This document shows, piece by piece, positions 1 to 5,262 of a stretch of 5,262 bases of DNA (positions are counted from its first letter, which is position 1; each line of letters starts with the position of its first letter). Under the pieces are notes generated by a model, which made no database searches, was not told where the DNA came from, and worked only from the letters and a program-made list of their open reading frames with translations. The stretch covers positions 1-5,262 of the forward strand of contig DATJPR010000236.1 in assembly GCA_035506295.1 (NCBI GenBank). The letters run 5' to 3'. Origin of the DNA: DATJPR01 sp035506295. Its GTDB lineage: Bacteria > Bacteroidota > Ignavibacteria > UBA10030 > UBA6906. The position numbers and the translations under genes are program-made.

Positions 1-486
1 GCGGAGTTCGCCCGCCGCATCGAAGCCCGCGGCGGTCCGCCGCCGGCGCAACTGCTCGACAAGATCCATGTGTCGCGCGCCTTCACGTGCTACCAGATGG
101 AAGCCGTGGTCACAGACCGGCTGCCGAAATTCCTCGACCGCACGGGCTCGACCGTCGCCGTCCTGTTCGGGCCGCTCGACACCTTCTACGACGACCAGGC
201 GCCGCTGTTCGAGGTAAAGGCGGGAGTGGAACGGATGATCGCGACCTTGCGACGATTGCGAGAGCAAAATATCGGCGTCCTGGTGGCGTCGCAGGACGTC
301 CGGCTTGCCTCGCCGGAACGCGGCGGGCTGTTTCCCCGCCTCGCCTCGGCAATGGATGCGGTGTATACGGTGGGACAGAACGAGGGCGCGCTCACGCTGT
401 CTGCGCCTTCCGCCCTTCCGCCGAAACGGCTGCCGACGAAATCCTACGGCGTCCCGCACGGTGGCGCCGGACGACATCATCCGTGA
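1..486 (+). CDS. RecA/RadA-like ATPase, C-terminal part (5' truncated), degenerate Walker B
   Basis: The reading frame is open from base 1 to a TGA at 484-486 (161 residues visible), so the N-terminus, including any Walker A motif, lies outside the window. The GTG at 70 is internal to the fold and not a convincing start. Seen: the segment KIHVSRAFTCYQM (nt 61-99) matches the strand-helix region of RadA/RecA-like ATPases (compare RadA 'VARAYNSDHQ'). A hydrophobic strand (TVAVLF) follows where Walker B should be, but it ends in Gly (nt 169-171) instead of Asp. Next come a helix rich in Arg and Leu and the strand GVLVASQDV, placed like the RecA 'VVxTNQ' strand. It ends 12 bp before the small gene and belongs to the same transcript. 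Inferred role: a recombinase-like accessory protein for the downstream polymerase, perhaps with weak or no ATPase activity. Family assignment is fairly sure; the role is inferred. Without the N-terminus, a KaiC-like or ImuA-like subfamily cannot be distinguished. Confidence 0.7.
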   Translation, partial: AEFARRIEARGGPPPAQLLDKIHVSRAFTCYQMEAVVTDRLPKFLDRTGSTVAVLFGPLDTFYDDQAPLFEVKAGVERMIATLRRLREQNIGVLVASQDVRLASPERGGLFPRLASAMDAVYTVGQNEGALTLSAPSALPPKRLPTKSYGVPHGGAGRHHP

Positions 487-493
487 GAGGAGA
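486..493 (+). promoter_or_regulatory. Ribosome binding site of the small gene
   Basis: The purine run AGAGGAGA overlaps the stop codon of the RecA-like gene and sits 5 bases before the ATG at 499. It fixes that start and indicates tight co-translation with the upstream gene. Confidence 0.7.
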
Positions 494-498
494 CGACA

Positions 499-807
499 AT
501 GGGACGTACAGTTCCGACATTCACCATGGTCCTCCAGCAGGAGGTCGACAGCTGGGGAAAATTCCGCCGCGCCTTGCGCAAGGAAGACCAGGAGGCGATG
601 GACGAGCTCTTCCGCTCGGCACAACTGCAGCTCGCAGGGAGCGCCTACGCCGCCCGGCCGATCCCGTTCGAGAGCATTGCGATGGCGATGCTGGTCGCAC
701 AGCAGAGGAGGATACGGGAGCTAGAGCGGGAAATCGAAATGCGATTCCGCAACGAGGGCAGTGTAGGGACGTTGCATGCAACGTCCCTACAGGCCGGCAA
801 TGAATAA
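499..807 (+). CDS. Small helical protein between RecA-like and PolB genes (unknown function)
   Basis: A 102-residue protein with no named function that I can assign. The ATG at 499 is supported by AGAGGAGA just upstream. Residues 1-40 (with the core VDSWGKFRRALRKEDQEAMD) look like a charged amphipathic helical region. Residues 50-60 hold AARPIPFESI, followed by a helix AMAMLVAQQRRIRELEREIEM (about 61-81) with coiled-coil character. There is no signal peptide, membrane segment or cysteine. Residues 88-98 (SVGTLHATSLQ) are encoded by a perfect 30-bp palindrome that looks inserted. Removing those 30 bp leaves the frame and the same TAA stop, so the ancestral protein was probably about 92 residues. 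It lies 12 bp after the RecA-like gene and 5 bp before the polymerase. The position suggests an adaptor or subunit linking the two, which is inference only. That it is a real gene is supported by its spacing, its ribosome site and its coherent helical composition. Confidence 0.8.
   Translation: MGRTVPTFTMVLQQEVDSWGKFRRALRKEDQEAMDELFRSAQLQLAGSAYAARPIPFESIAMAMLVAQQRRIRELEREIEMRFRNEGSVGTLHATSLQAGNE
762..791. repeat. Perfect 30-bp palindrome, REP-like element inside a coding region
   Basis: TGTAGGGACGTTGCA is followed directly by its reverse complement, giving a 30-bp perfect palindrome with no spacer. The flanking bases (G at 761, G at 792) do not pair. It has the look of the short GTAGRGACG-type palindromes dispersed in many bacterial genomes and thought to be moved by IS200/IS605-like REP-associated transposases. 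No such transposase is in this window. It lies within the last codons of the small gene and ends 21 bases before the polymerase start codon. In mRNA it could form a strong hairpin of up to about 13 pairs. No T-tract follows, so it is not an intrinsic terminator. Confidence 0.85.
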
Positions 808-812
808 TCGGT

Positions 813-3122
813 ATGACCGGCTGGCTCTTCGACATCTACGCCTCCGCAAACGGCGTGACCATCTGGTTGATCGACGCGGACGGAAGGAAATACCGCTGCA
901 CGTATCCCTTCGTCCCGTCGCTCTATCTCCACGTCGACCGCGCGGATGCGGCGCGCGCCGAAATGATCGCCGGACGGTTTCCGTTTCCGATCACGCTTAA
1001 CATCGACCGCAGACGGGAGCTCTACAGCGACGAGGTGTGGGAGGTGTATCGCGTCGACGTCCACGACCCGCTGCGCTTCAAGCAGGTCGTGCAGACGCTC
1101 GAGCGCCATTTCCCCCATTATGTCTTCTTCGATTCCGATATCCCGGTCCCGCAACGGTTTCTCTATACGACGGGACTGTTCCCCCTGGCCTTCGGGGAGT
1201 ATACGATCGACGCGGAAGGACGCCTCATCGCCTGGGATGTGCACGATACGTTCGATGCCATGGAATACACGATGCCGCCGCTCGTGCTGATGACCGTCAA
1301 AAACAGGCCCGACTTTGTCTCCGCGAAGCACAGGAAGACGTTTCAGCTCGAGGTGACCTACGACGGGAGGACCTACGCGCTCGAGCACCAGGAGCCGGCG
1401 GAGATCGTCCGGGCGCTCAACGATCATCTCTCCCGGTGCGACCCGGACGTAATCATGACCGAGCATGGCGACGCGATTCTGCTCCCCATGCTCACGCGCT
1501 TCGCGGCGGAGACGAAGATCGACCTTGCGCTCAACCGCGACCCGTCGGCGGGCTACATCACCTCGCGGGCGTCGAGCTATTTCTCCTACGGGAAGATCGT
1601 GCACAAGGAAGGCGCGTTCGAACTCGCGGGCCGGTGGCATCTCGACCTGGAGAATTCCTTCATGATGAGCGAGGCGAGTCTCGACGGCGTCGTCGAGATC
1701 GCGCGACTGACGCAGCTCCCCGTGCAGCACCAGTCGCGCTCCACGATCGGCTCGGCCCTCTCGTCCATGCAGCTTTCGTGGGCGCAGCGCAACGGCTACC
1801 TCATCCCCGCGCGGAAGCGGGAGCCGGAAGAGTTTAAGCCGGCGTCGAAACTCCTGCTCGCCGACAGGGGCGGGCTGATCTTCCAGCCGATCATGGGGTT
1901 CCATGAACAGGTGGCGGAGCTCGATTTTGTGTCGATGTACCCGACGATCATGGTGGAACACAACGTCTCGCCGGAGACGGTGAACTGCCGCTGCTGCAAC
2001 AACAGCATCGTGCCGGAGCTCGGCTACACGATCTGCGAACGGCGGAAAGGGATTGTCCCCTCCACGCTGCGCACCGTTGTCCGGCGGCGCGCGTTTTTCA
2101 AGAAGCAAAAGAAGGCGCTCAAGGCGGCGAACGATCCGGCGTGGGTCACCTTCGACCACCGGCAGAACGCGCTGAAATGGATGCTGGTCACCTGCTTCGG
2201 CTATCTCGGCTACAAGAACGCGAGGTTCGGGCGGATCGAGGCGCATGAGACGGTGAACGCCTTCTCGCGCGACGCGATCCTGCGGGCCAAGGAAGCGGCC
2301 GAAGCGCGCGGGTACAAGTTCCTCCACGCCATCGTGGATTGCATGTGGATCACCAAACCGGGCGCGACCGAGGAGGACTACAATCGCCTTGCCGCGGAGG
2401 TGAGCGGCGATGTCGGCATCGATCTTTCCCTCGAGGGGATCTATTCATGGATCCTGTTCCCGTCGTCGAAGATGGACCCGCTCATCCCCACGGCGAACCG
2501 CTACGTCGGATGGTACACGAACGGCGAAATCAAGATCCGCGGCATCGAAGTGCGCAGGCGCGACACGCCGGTGTTCATCAAGCGGATGCAGGGGGAAATG
2601 CTCCAGGTGATGGGAGAAGCGACCAACCTCCGGGAGATCGAGGCGCTCGTGCCGTCGCTCCTCGCGAAGGCCGGAGAGTTCATCGGACCGCTGCGGCGCG
2701 GTCAGGCCGATCCCATGGAGCTCGTGGTCCATTGTCACCTTCTTCGTGATCCGGAAGAGTACACCACGAACACGGTCAACGCCTCCGCGGCGAAAGCGCT
2801 TGCCGAGGCGGGCGTCCACCTTGCAGCGGGGGAAATGGTCGACTATGTCGTGGTCGATGCGACAGGAAAGAAGCGGCCCGAGAAGGCGCGCCCCGTCGCC
2901 CTCTATGCCCTCGAGGACGGCTACGACATCGACTTCTACACGAAGCTTGCCCTCAAAGCGGTGGAAACGCTCCTGCTGCCGCTGGGCTACCCGGCCGACC
3001 GGCTTGCCCTCTTCTTTCATATCGACGACGGCAAGCGGAAACGGAAGGCCCGGCGCGAGGCCGACGGCGTGCAGCTCTCGCTTTTCGACATACAGGAGGA
3101 CATCAGCAATAACGCGGCGTAG
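813..3122 (+). CDS. PolB2-like family B DNA polymerase, degenerate active site, C-terminal clamp motif
   Basis: A 769-residue family B DNA polymerase of the divergent PolB2-like type. Order: N-terminal domain (about 1-165); exonuclease-like domain (about 170-300) with motifs eroded (Exo I FQLE, D to Q178; Exo II Asp to L223; Exo III Y-x3-D to F283-x3-E287); palm motif A DFVSMYPT (D371, steric-gate Y376); a Cys cluster (C392, C394, C395, C408); fingers motif B KWMLVTCFG (K455 kept, usual Asn is V459, Tyr is F462); motif C HAIVDCMW, where YGDTDS is expected (first Asp is I507, second kept as D509). KKRY is reduced to ANRY (561-564), while RGIEVRRRDTP (576-586) is intact. The tail has a basic linker then QLSLF (754-758), a beta-clamp binding motif. 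Start: ATG 813, 5 bp after the preceding stop, without a clear Shine-Dalgarno, so translational coupling is likely. D371 and D509 are the metal ligands of family B enzymes, so residual, error-prone synthesis without proofreading is plausible. The family call is firm; the translesion role is inferred. Confidence 0.9.
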   Translation: MTGWLFDIYASANGVTIWLIDADGRKYRCTYPFVPSLYLHVDRADAARAEMIAGRFPFPITLNIDRRRELYSDEVWEVYRVDVHDPLRFKQVVQTLERHFPHYVFFDSDIPVPQRFLYTTGLFPLAFGEYTIDAEGRLIAWDVHDTFDAMEYTMPPLVLMTVKNRPDFVSAKHRKTFQLEVTYDGRTYALEHQEPAEIVRALNDHLSRCDPDVIMTEHGDAILLPMLTRFAAETKIDLALNRDPSAGYITSRASSYFSYGKIVHKEGAFELAGRWHLDLENSFMMSEASLDGVVEIARLTQLPVQHQSRSTIGSALSSMQLSWAQRNGYLIPARKREPEEFKPASKLLLADRGGLIFQPIMGFHEQVAELDFVSMYPTIMVEHNVSPETVNCRCCNNSIVPELGYTICERRKGIVPSTLRTVVRRRAFFKKQKKALKAANDPAWVTFDHRQNALKWMLVTCFGYLGYKNARFGRIEAHETVNAFSRDAILRAKEAAEARGYKFLHAIVDCMWITKPGATEEDYNRLAAEVSGDVGIDLSLEGIYSWILFPSSKMDPLIPTANRYVGWYTNGEIKIRGIEVRRRDTPVFIKRMQGEMLQVMGEATNLREIEALVPSLLAKAGEFIGPLRRGQADPMELVVHCHLLRDPEEYTTNTVNASAAKALAEAGVHLAAGEMVDYVVVDATGKKRPEKARPVALYALEDGYDIDFYTKLALKAVETLLLPLGYPADRLALFFHIDDGKRKRKARREADGVQLSLFDIQEDISNNAA

Positions 3123-3200
3123 GGAACCGGGACAGGGAGGGGGCTGTTTACTGGATAATCTTCGCCGGCCAACGTTCATACAACCACACACCATCTCACG

Positions 3201-3206
3201 AGGAGG
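3201..3206 (+). promoter_or_regulatory. Ribosome binding site of the DUF1579 gene
   Basis: A perfect AGGAGG lies 5 bases before the ATG at 3212 and fixes that start. The 89-bp gap after the polymerase stop and this independent strong site suggest the gene is not translationally coupled to the cassette. I see no convincing -35/-10 pair in the gap. Confidence 0.8.
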
Positions 3207-3211
3207 TTCTC

Positions 3212-3820
3212 ATGCGTAGTCCCGCAGTTGTTCTGCCTGCGTTGCTCGTTGTGCTTTTTCTGGTTGCCGGGCAGCCGCTCGTCGCCCAGGACAAATCCGG
3301 CGATGCCGCAACACAGGAAATGATGAAGAAGTGGCAGGAACTCATGTCACCCGGCGCGCCGCACAAAGCCCTTGCCTCACTTGAAGGGAACTGGAACGCC
3401 GAGGTGCGTACCTGGCTGACCCCCGACGCGCCACCCCAGGTCAGCAAGGGCACGTGCGTCTACAAGATGGTCTTCGGCGGACGTTATCTGGAGCAGACGT
3501 TCACCAGCGAGATGATGAACATGCCATTCTCCGGCACAGGCTACACGGGCTATGACAACGCCAACAAGCGGTTCTTCGGTTTCTGGATCGACAACATGAG
3601 TACCGCGATGTCGACGATGGACGGCACGATGAACAAAGAGGGGAACGTGCTCACGATGTACGGGAAGATGGACGATGCCAGCACCGGAGAGAACGGCAAG
3701 AACATCAAGTACATCACCCGCATCCTCAGCCCGGACAAACTGCTGTTCGAGGTGTACGACCTGACGGTCGACGAAGGAAAATCTAAGATGATGGAGATAG
3801 CCTACACAAGGGCAAAGTAA
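3212..3820 (+). CDS. Secreted DUF1579 family protein
   Basis: A 202-residue exported protein. Residues 1-25 form a signal peptide: Met-Arg, a hydrophobic stretch (VVLPALLVVLFLVAG), and a likely signal peptidase I cut after A25 (PLVA/QDK). There is no lipobox Cys at the cut. The mature part shows the DUF1579 pattern: LEGNW (57-61), GGRYLEQ (89-95), GTGYTGYDN (108-116), FWIDNMST (124-131), then alternating beta-strand-like segments ending in MMEIAYTR. The length fits the family. Its molecular function is not known; the family is predicted to be rich in beta strand, perhaps a barrel that binds a small ligand. It probably acts in the periplasm or outside the cell. A perfect ribosome site precedes it and a repeat-rich region follows. 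Nothing links it functionally to the polymerase upstream. It converges with the yjbQ-like gene. Confidence 0.85.
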   Translation: MRSPAVVLPALLVVLFLVAGQPLVAQDKSGDAATQEMMKKWQELMSPGAPHKALASLEGNWNAEVRTWLTPDAPPQVSKGTCVYKMVFGGRYLEQTFTSEMMNMPFSGTGYTGYDNANKRFFGFWIDNMSTAMSTMDGTMNKEGNVLTMYGKMDDASTGENGKNIKYITRILSPDKLLFEVYDLTVDEGKSKMMEIAYTRAK

Positions 3821-3833
3821 CGGCGAGAAAGCT

Positions 3834-3932
3834 GAGAGTAGGACGTAGGAAGTCGGATGTAGGAAGAAGGCGAACCAAAACAAACTCGGCACCCGTTTTC
3901 TTCCTACTTCTTACATCCTACTTCCTACTCTT
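3834..3932. repeat. Inverted pair of heptanucleotide (GTAGGAA) repeat tracts between convergent genes
   Basis: The left arm (3834-3868) is a run of four 7-base units: GTAGGAC, GTAGGAA, GTCGGAT, GTAGGAA. The right arm (3898-3932) is the reverse complement of a similar run: GTAGGAA, GTAGGAT, GTAAGAA, GTAGGAA. The arms match at 29 of 35 positions and are separated by 29 bases containing CCAAAACAAA and CGTTTTC. The right arm covers the last codons and stop of the minus-strand gene. A long hairpin could form in either transcript and may act as a bidirectional end of transcription. The tandem 7-base structure suggests a simple-sequence or dispersed element rather than a normal terminator. Confidence 0.7.
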
Positions 3933-4404
3933 GGCCTCCTCTCTGCCGTTCCCCGTATATTGTCGCCACGATATCCCGTCTTCCGCCTGCATCCCGATGC
4001 TCGCCCAGATAGATCCCCTGCCACGTTCCGAGATTCAGTCTGCCGTCCGTTATTGGTATCATCACGCTGCTGCCGAGTAGAGATGCTTTGATATGTGCCG
4101 GCATGTCGTCGGAGCCTTCGGTGTCATGGTCGTAGGGGGCGTCTTCAGGGGCGACATCGGTGAAGTAGCGCTCCATATCTGAGCGGACGGTCGGGTCTGC
4201 GTTCTCATTGAGCGTGAGGGAGCAGGAGGTGTGCTTGATGAAGAGATGCAGAACGCCGACGCGGAAGGATTCGATGTCGGGAAGCTGGGAAAGGACCTCG
4301 CGGGTGACAAGATGAAACCCGCGGCGTTTCCTTTCAAGAGAGAATTCGCACTGGCTGAACTGGAGTGGCGCGCCTGGCGGGGAATTGGTGACGGATTGAG
4401 GCAT
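3925..4404 (-). CDS. yjbQ: YjbQ/UPF0047 family protein (secondary thiamine-phosphate synthase type)
   Basis: A small cytoplasmic protein of the UPF0047/YjbQ family. Family members were reported to give weak thiamine-phosphate synthase activity when expressed in mutants, but the true role remains unsettled. Seen, numbering from the chosen start: RRGFHLVT (27-34), LFIKHTSCSLTLNENADP (54-71) with the conserved His and the NENADP block, DDMPAHIKASLLG (99-111), and GTWQGIYLGEHRD (126-138). All signature blocks are present, so the gene looks intact. Start: the ATG at 4402-4404 gives 159 residues, close to the usual family length of about 140. It is preceded by the purine-rich AAAGAGAGAA. The frame stays open to an ATG at 4513-4515 (196 residues), but those extra 37 residues match nothing in the family and would cover a possible promoter. 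The stop lies inside the repeat arm shared with the convergent gene. It is divergent from the membrane protein at 4639. Confidence 0.9.
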   Translation of the reverse strand: MPQSVTNSPPGAPLQFSQCEFSLERKRRGFHLVTREVLSQLPDIESFRVGVLHLFIKHTSCSLTLNENADPTVRSDMERYFTDVAPEDAPYDHDTEGSDDMPAHIKASLLGSSVMIPITDGRLNLGTWQGIYLGEHRDAGGRRDIVATIYGERQRGGQE

Positions 4405-4440
4405 GATTTCTCTCTTTCGTAAATCTGTGGTTGATGGTCT

Positions 4441-4469
4441 AAGGTAGGGGAGAATCGACATGTTAACAA
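4441..4469 (-). promoter_or_regulatory. Possible promoter of the yjbQ-like gene
   Basis: On the minus strand, TTGTTA (4464-4469) and TACCTT (4441-4446) are spaced by 17 bases and end about 36 bases before the chosen ATG at 4404. The match to sigma-70 consensus is poor at -10 (3 of 6) and fair at -35 (4 of 6). It is offered mainly because position and spacing fit the shorter start. Confidence 0.25.
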
Positions 4470-4496
4470 CTGGGACAATGAACCTGGCTGGAATTG

Positions 4497-4607
4497 TTGG
4501 CACAGAAGCGGACACATTGGCATAGAAGTCTGACTTGTTGGTCAGACCTGAATGTCAGACTCACAAGTCTGTCAAAAGGGGATTGGCGCGCTCGCGAATC
4601 TGACTTG
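4497..4607. repeat. Imperfect 20-21 bp tandem repeat with nested GTCTGAC inverted repeats
   Basis: In the divergent gap, units starting TTGG at 4497, 4517 and 4538 follow at 20- and 21-base spacing. The first two share TTGGCAYAGAAG. The next part holds GTCTGAC (4528-4534) facing GTCAGAC (4541-4547) across a 6-base loop, a second GTCAGAC (4554-4560), and a related ACAAGTCTGTC (4563-4573). TCTGACTTG occurs at 4529 and again at 4599, 70 bases apart. No gene is seen in the 4405-4638 gap. The repeats could be operator half-sites between divergent genes or a decayed small repeat element. Confidence 0.5.
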
Positions 4608-4638
4608 ATAATTGATATTTGTTCATTGATCTTTTTGC

Positions 4639-5262
4639 ATGGACGCCCTCTCCTCCCACAACGACCTTCCCGCCTTCCCGTTCAATATTCTGCCTGTCAT
4701 TCTTGCAATTCTCTGCGGCTGGCTGCTCTACAACGGCGGGGAATCCGTCAAACGCCTTCTCCTCCGCGGGTGCGGCGACAGAGTATTCTATGGCGTGCTC
4801 CTCGCTTCGTGCGGTCTCGTCGCCATTCTGTTCGCGGGGCTCGATCCGTACGTGAATCCGTGGGGAGGGCTCGACCGCTATTTCGCGCGGGCAGTCAATA
4901 TTGTCACGAACGGCGTCTACGGCTACGGCGATACTCCCACAGCGCTCTTCCCGCCCGGCTATAGCTTCCTGCTTCTGCCTTCGGTGGTGATCTTCGGGGA
5001 CACACGGTGGGCGTTCTTCCTCACGAACCTCGTGATGATCATCGCCTTCGCCCTCGTCGTGCGCGAAGGATTGTCCAAACTCGGCGCCGAACGCGAGTCG
5101 GCAAATCTTCTCACGCTGCTGATCGTGCTTCTCCCGAATCGCCTTCTTTCGATGATCCTTCCGTTTTCCGACGTGCCGTTCTCGCTAATCTACGGGACGA
5201 CATTTCTCCTTCTCTTGATGCGCATGAAGTCGCGCGCGGGCATGGCATCGGCCTTGGCGATC
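4639..5262 (+). CDS. Multi-span membrane protein, GT-C (GT39/ArnT-like) glycosyltransferase, 3' truncated
   Basis: The frame runs open from ATG 4639 to the window end (208 residues) without a stop. An in-frame TGA at 4627-4629 means it cannot start further upstream. No Shine-Dalgarno is visible, the leader being AT-rich. Hydrophobic spans lie at about 14-32, 49-68, 103-119, 125-141, 156-174 and 181-194. Between the second and third is a loop with GLDRYFARAVNI (78-88), NGVYGYGDTPTALFPPGYSF (91-110). This matches the first outer loop of GT-C enzymes: an acidic residue (here D79 is the candidate catalytic or metal-binding residue), then 'G.Y......PT..FPPGY'. Such enzymes move sugars from polyprenyl-phosphate donors to lipids, proteins or glycans on the outer side of the cytoplasmic membrane. 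Acceptor and donor cannot be told. It is divergent from the yjbQ-like gene. The superfamily is likely; the exact family is uncertain because the C-terminal part is missing. Confidence 0.75.
   Translation, partial: MDALSSHNDLPAFPFNILPVILAILCGWLLYNGGESVKRLLLRGCGDRVFYGVLLASCGLVAILFAGLDPYVNPWGGLDRYFARAVNIVTNGVYGYGDTPTALFPPGYSFLLLPSVVIFGDTRWAFFLTNLVMIIAFALVVREGLSKLGAERESANLLTLLIVLLPNRLLSMILPFSDVPFSLIYGTTFLLLLMRMKSRAGMASALAI

Noticed and set aside
762..791. Intrinsic terminator
   Set aside because: The hairpin is strong, but no T-tract follows and it lies within a coding region upstream of a co-directional gene.
87..803. Plus-strand open frame of 238 codons overlapping the first two genes
   Set aside because: Its Arg/Gly/Pro-rich product runs across two genes with coherent protein sequence in another frame.
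645..2327. Minus-strand open frame of 560 codons opposite the polymerase
   Set aside because: It is an antisense shadow in GC-rich coding DNA: its product is Arg/Glu/Val-rich with no recognisable domain, while the plus strand carries clear polymerase motifs.
813..3122. Casposon (PolB with Cas1) interpretation
   Set aside because: No Cas1-like gene, no terminal inverted repeats, and the polymerase is PolB2-like with a flanking RecA-like gene, so a self-mobilising element is not supported in this window.
2445..3194. Minus-strand open frame of 249 codons
   Set aside because: It lies opposite the polymerase 3' half, has low-complexity Arg/His composition, no family match, and no ribosome site that I could see.
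4405..4515. N-terminal extension of the YjbQ-like protein from the ATG at 4515
   Set aside because: The 37 extra residues match nothing in the family, and the ATG at 4404 has a purine-rich leader and gives a length near the family norm.
4497..4607. CRISPR array
   Set aside because: Units are 20-21 bp, imperfect and contiguous with no unique spacers, and no cas gene is nearby.
4494..4964. Plus-strand open frame of 156 codons
   Set aside because: It overlaps the membrane protein in another frame, crosses the repeat-rich gap, and encodes no coherent hydrophobic or domain pattern.

Overview
The window is a GC-rich stretch of a bacterial chromosome. Bacterial origin is suggested by strong Shine-Dalgarno sites (AGAGGAGA before the gene at 499, AGGAGG before the gene at 3212), a secreted DUF1579 protein, a YjbQ-family protein, and a bacterial-type sliding-clamp motif on the polymerase. 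The phylum cannot be fixed from sequence alone. The dispersed-type palindromes and heptanucleotide GTAGGAA repeats recall environmental bacterial genomes, but that is an impression, not evidence.

Positions 1-3122 hold a tight same-strand cassette of three genes: the 3' part of a RecA/RadA-like ATPase, a small helical protein of 102 aa, and a 769-aa family B DNA polymerase of the divergent PolB2-like kind. The gaps are 12 and 5 bp, so one transcript is likely. Both large proteins have eroded active sites. The ATPase fragment has Gly where the Walker B Asp is expected. The polymerase has lost its proofreading residues and the first Asp of motif C, yet keeps the two Asp residues that bind metal in family B enzymes (D371 and D509). 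Its tail carries QLSLF, a canonical beta-clamp binding pentapeptide. The layout recalls the ImuA-ImuB-DnaE2 mutagenesis cassette, in which a RecA-like protein works with a clamp-bound degenerate polymerase. My inference is an independently assembled damage-tolerance (translesion) module built on an archaeal-type polymerase. A perfect 30-bp REP-like palindrome lies in frame inside the 3' end of the small gene, just before the polymerase start.

Positions 3123-3924 hold a secreted DUF1579 protein with its own strong ribosome binding site, followed by an inverted pair of heptanucleotide repeat tracts between convergent genes. Positions 3925-4404 (minus strand) encode a YjbQ/UPF0047 protein. The 234-bp divergent gap at 4405-4638 is less GC-rich and contains imperfect tandem and inverted repeats. 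From 4639 to the window end runs the 5' part of a multi-membrane-span protein resembling GT-C (GT39/ArnT-like) glycosyltransferases. These last three genes show no obvious functional link to the polymerase cassette.
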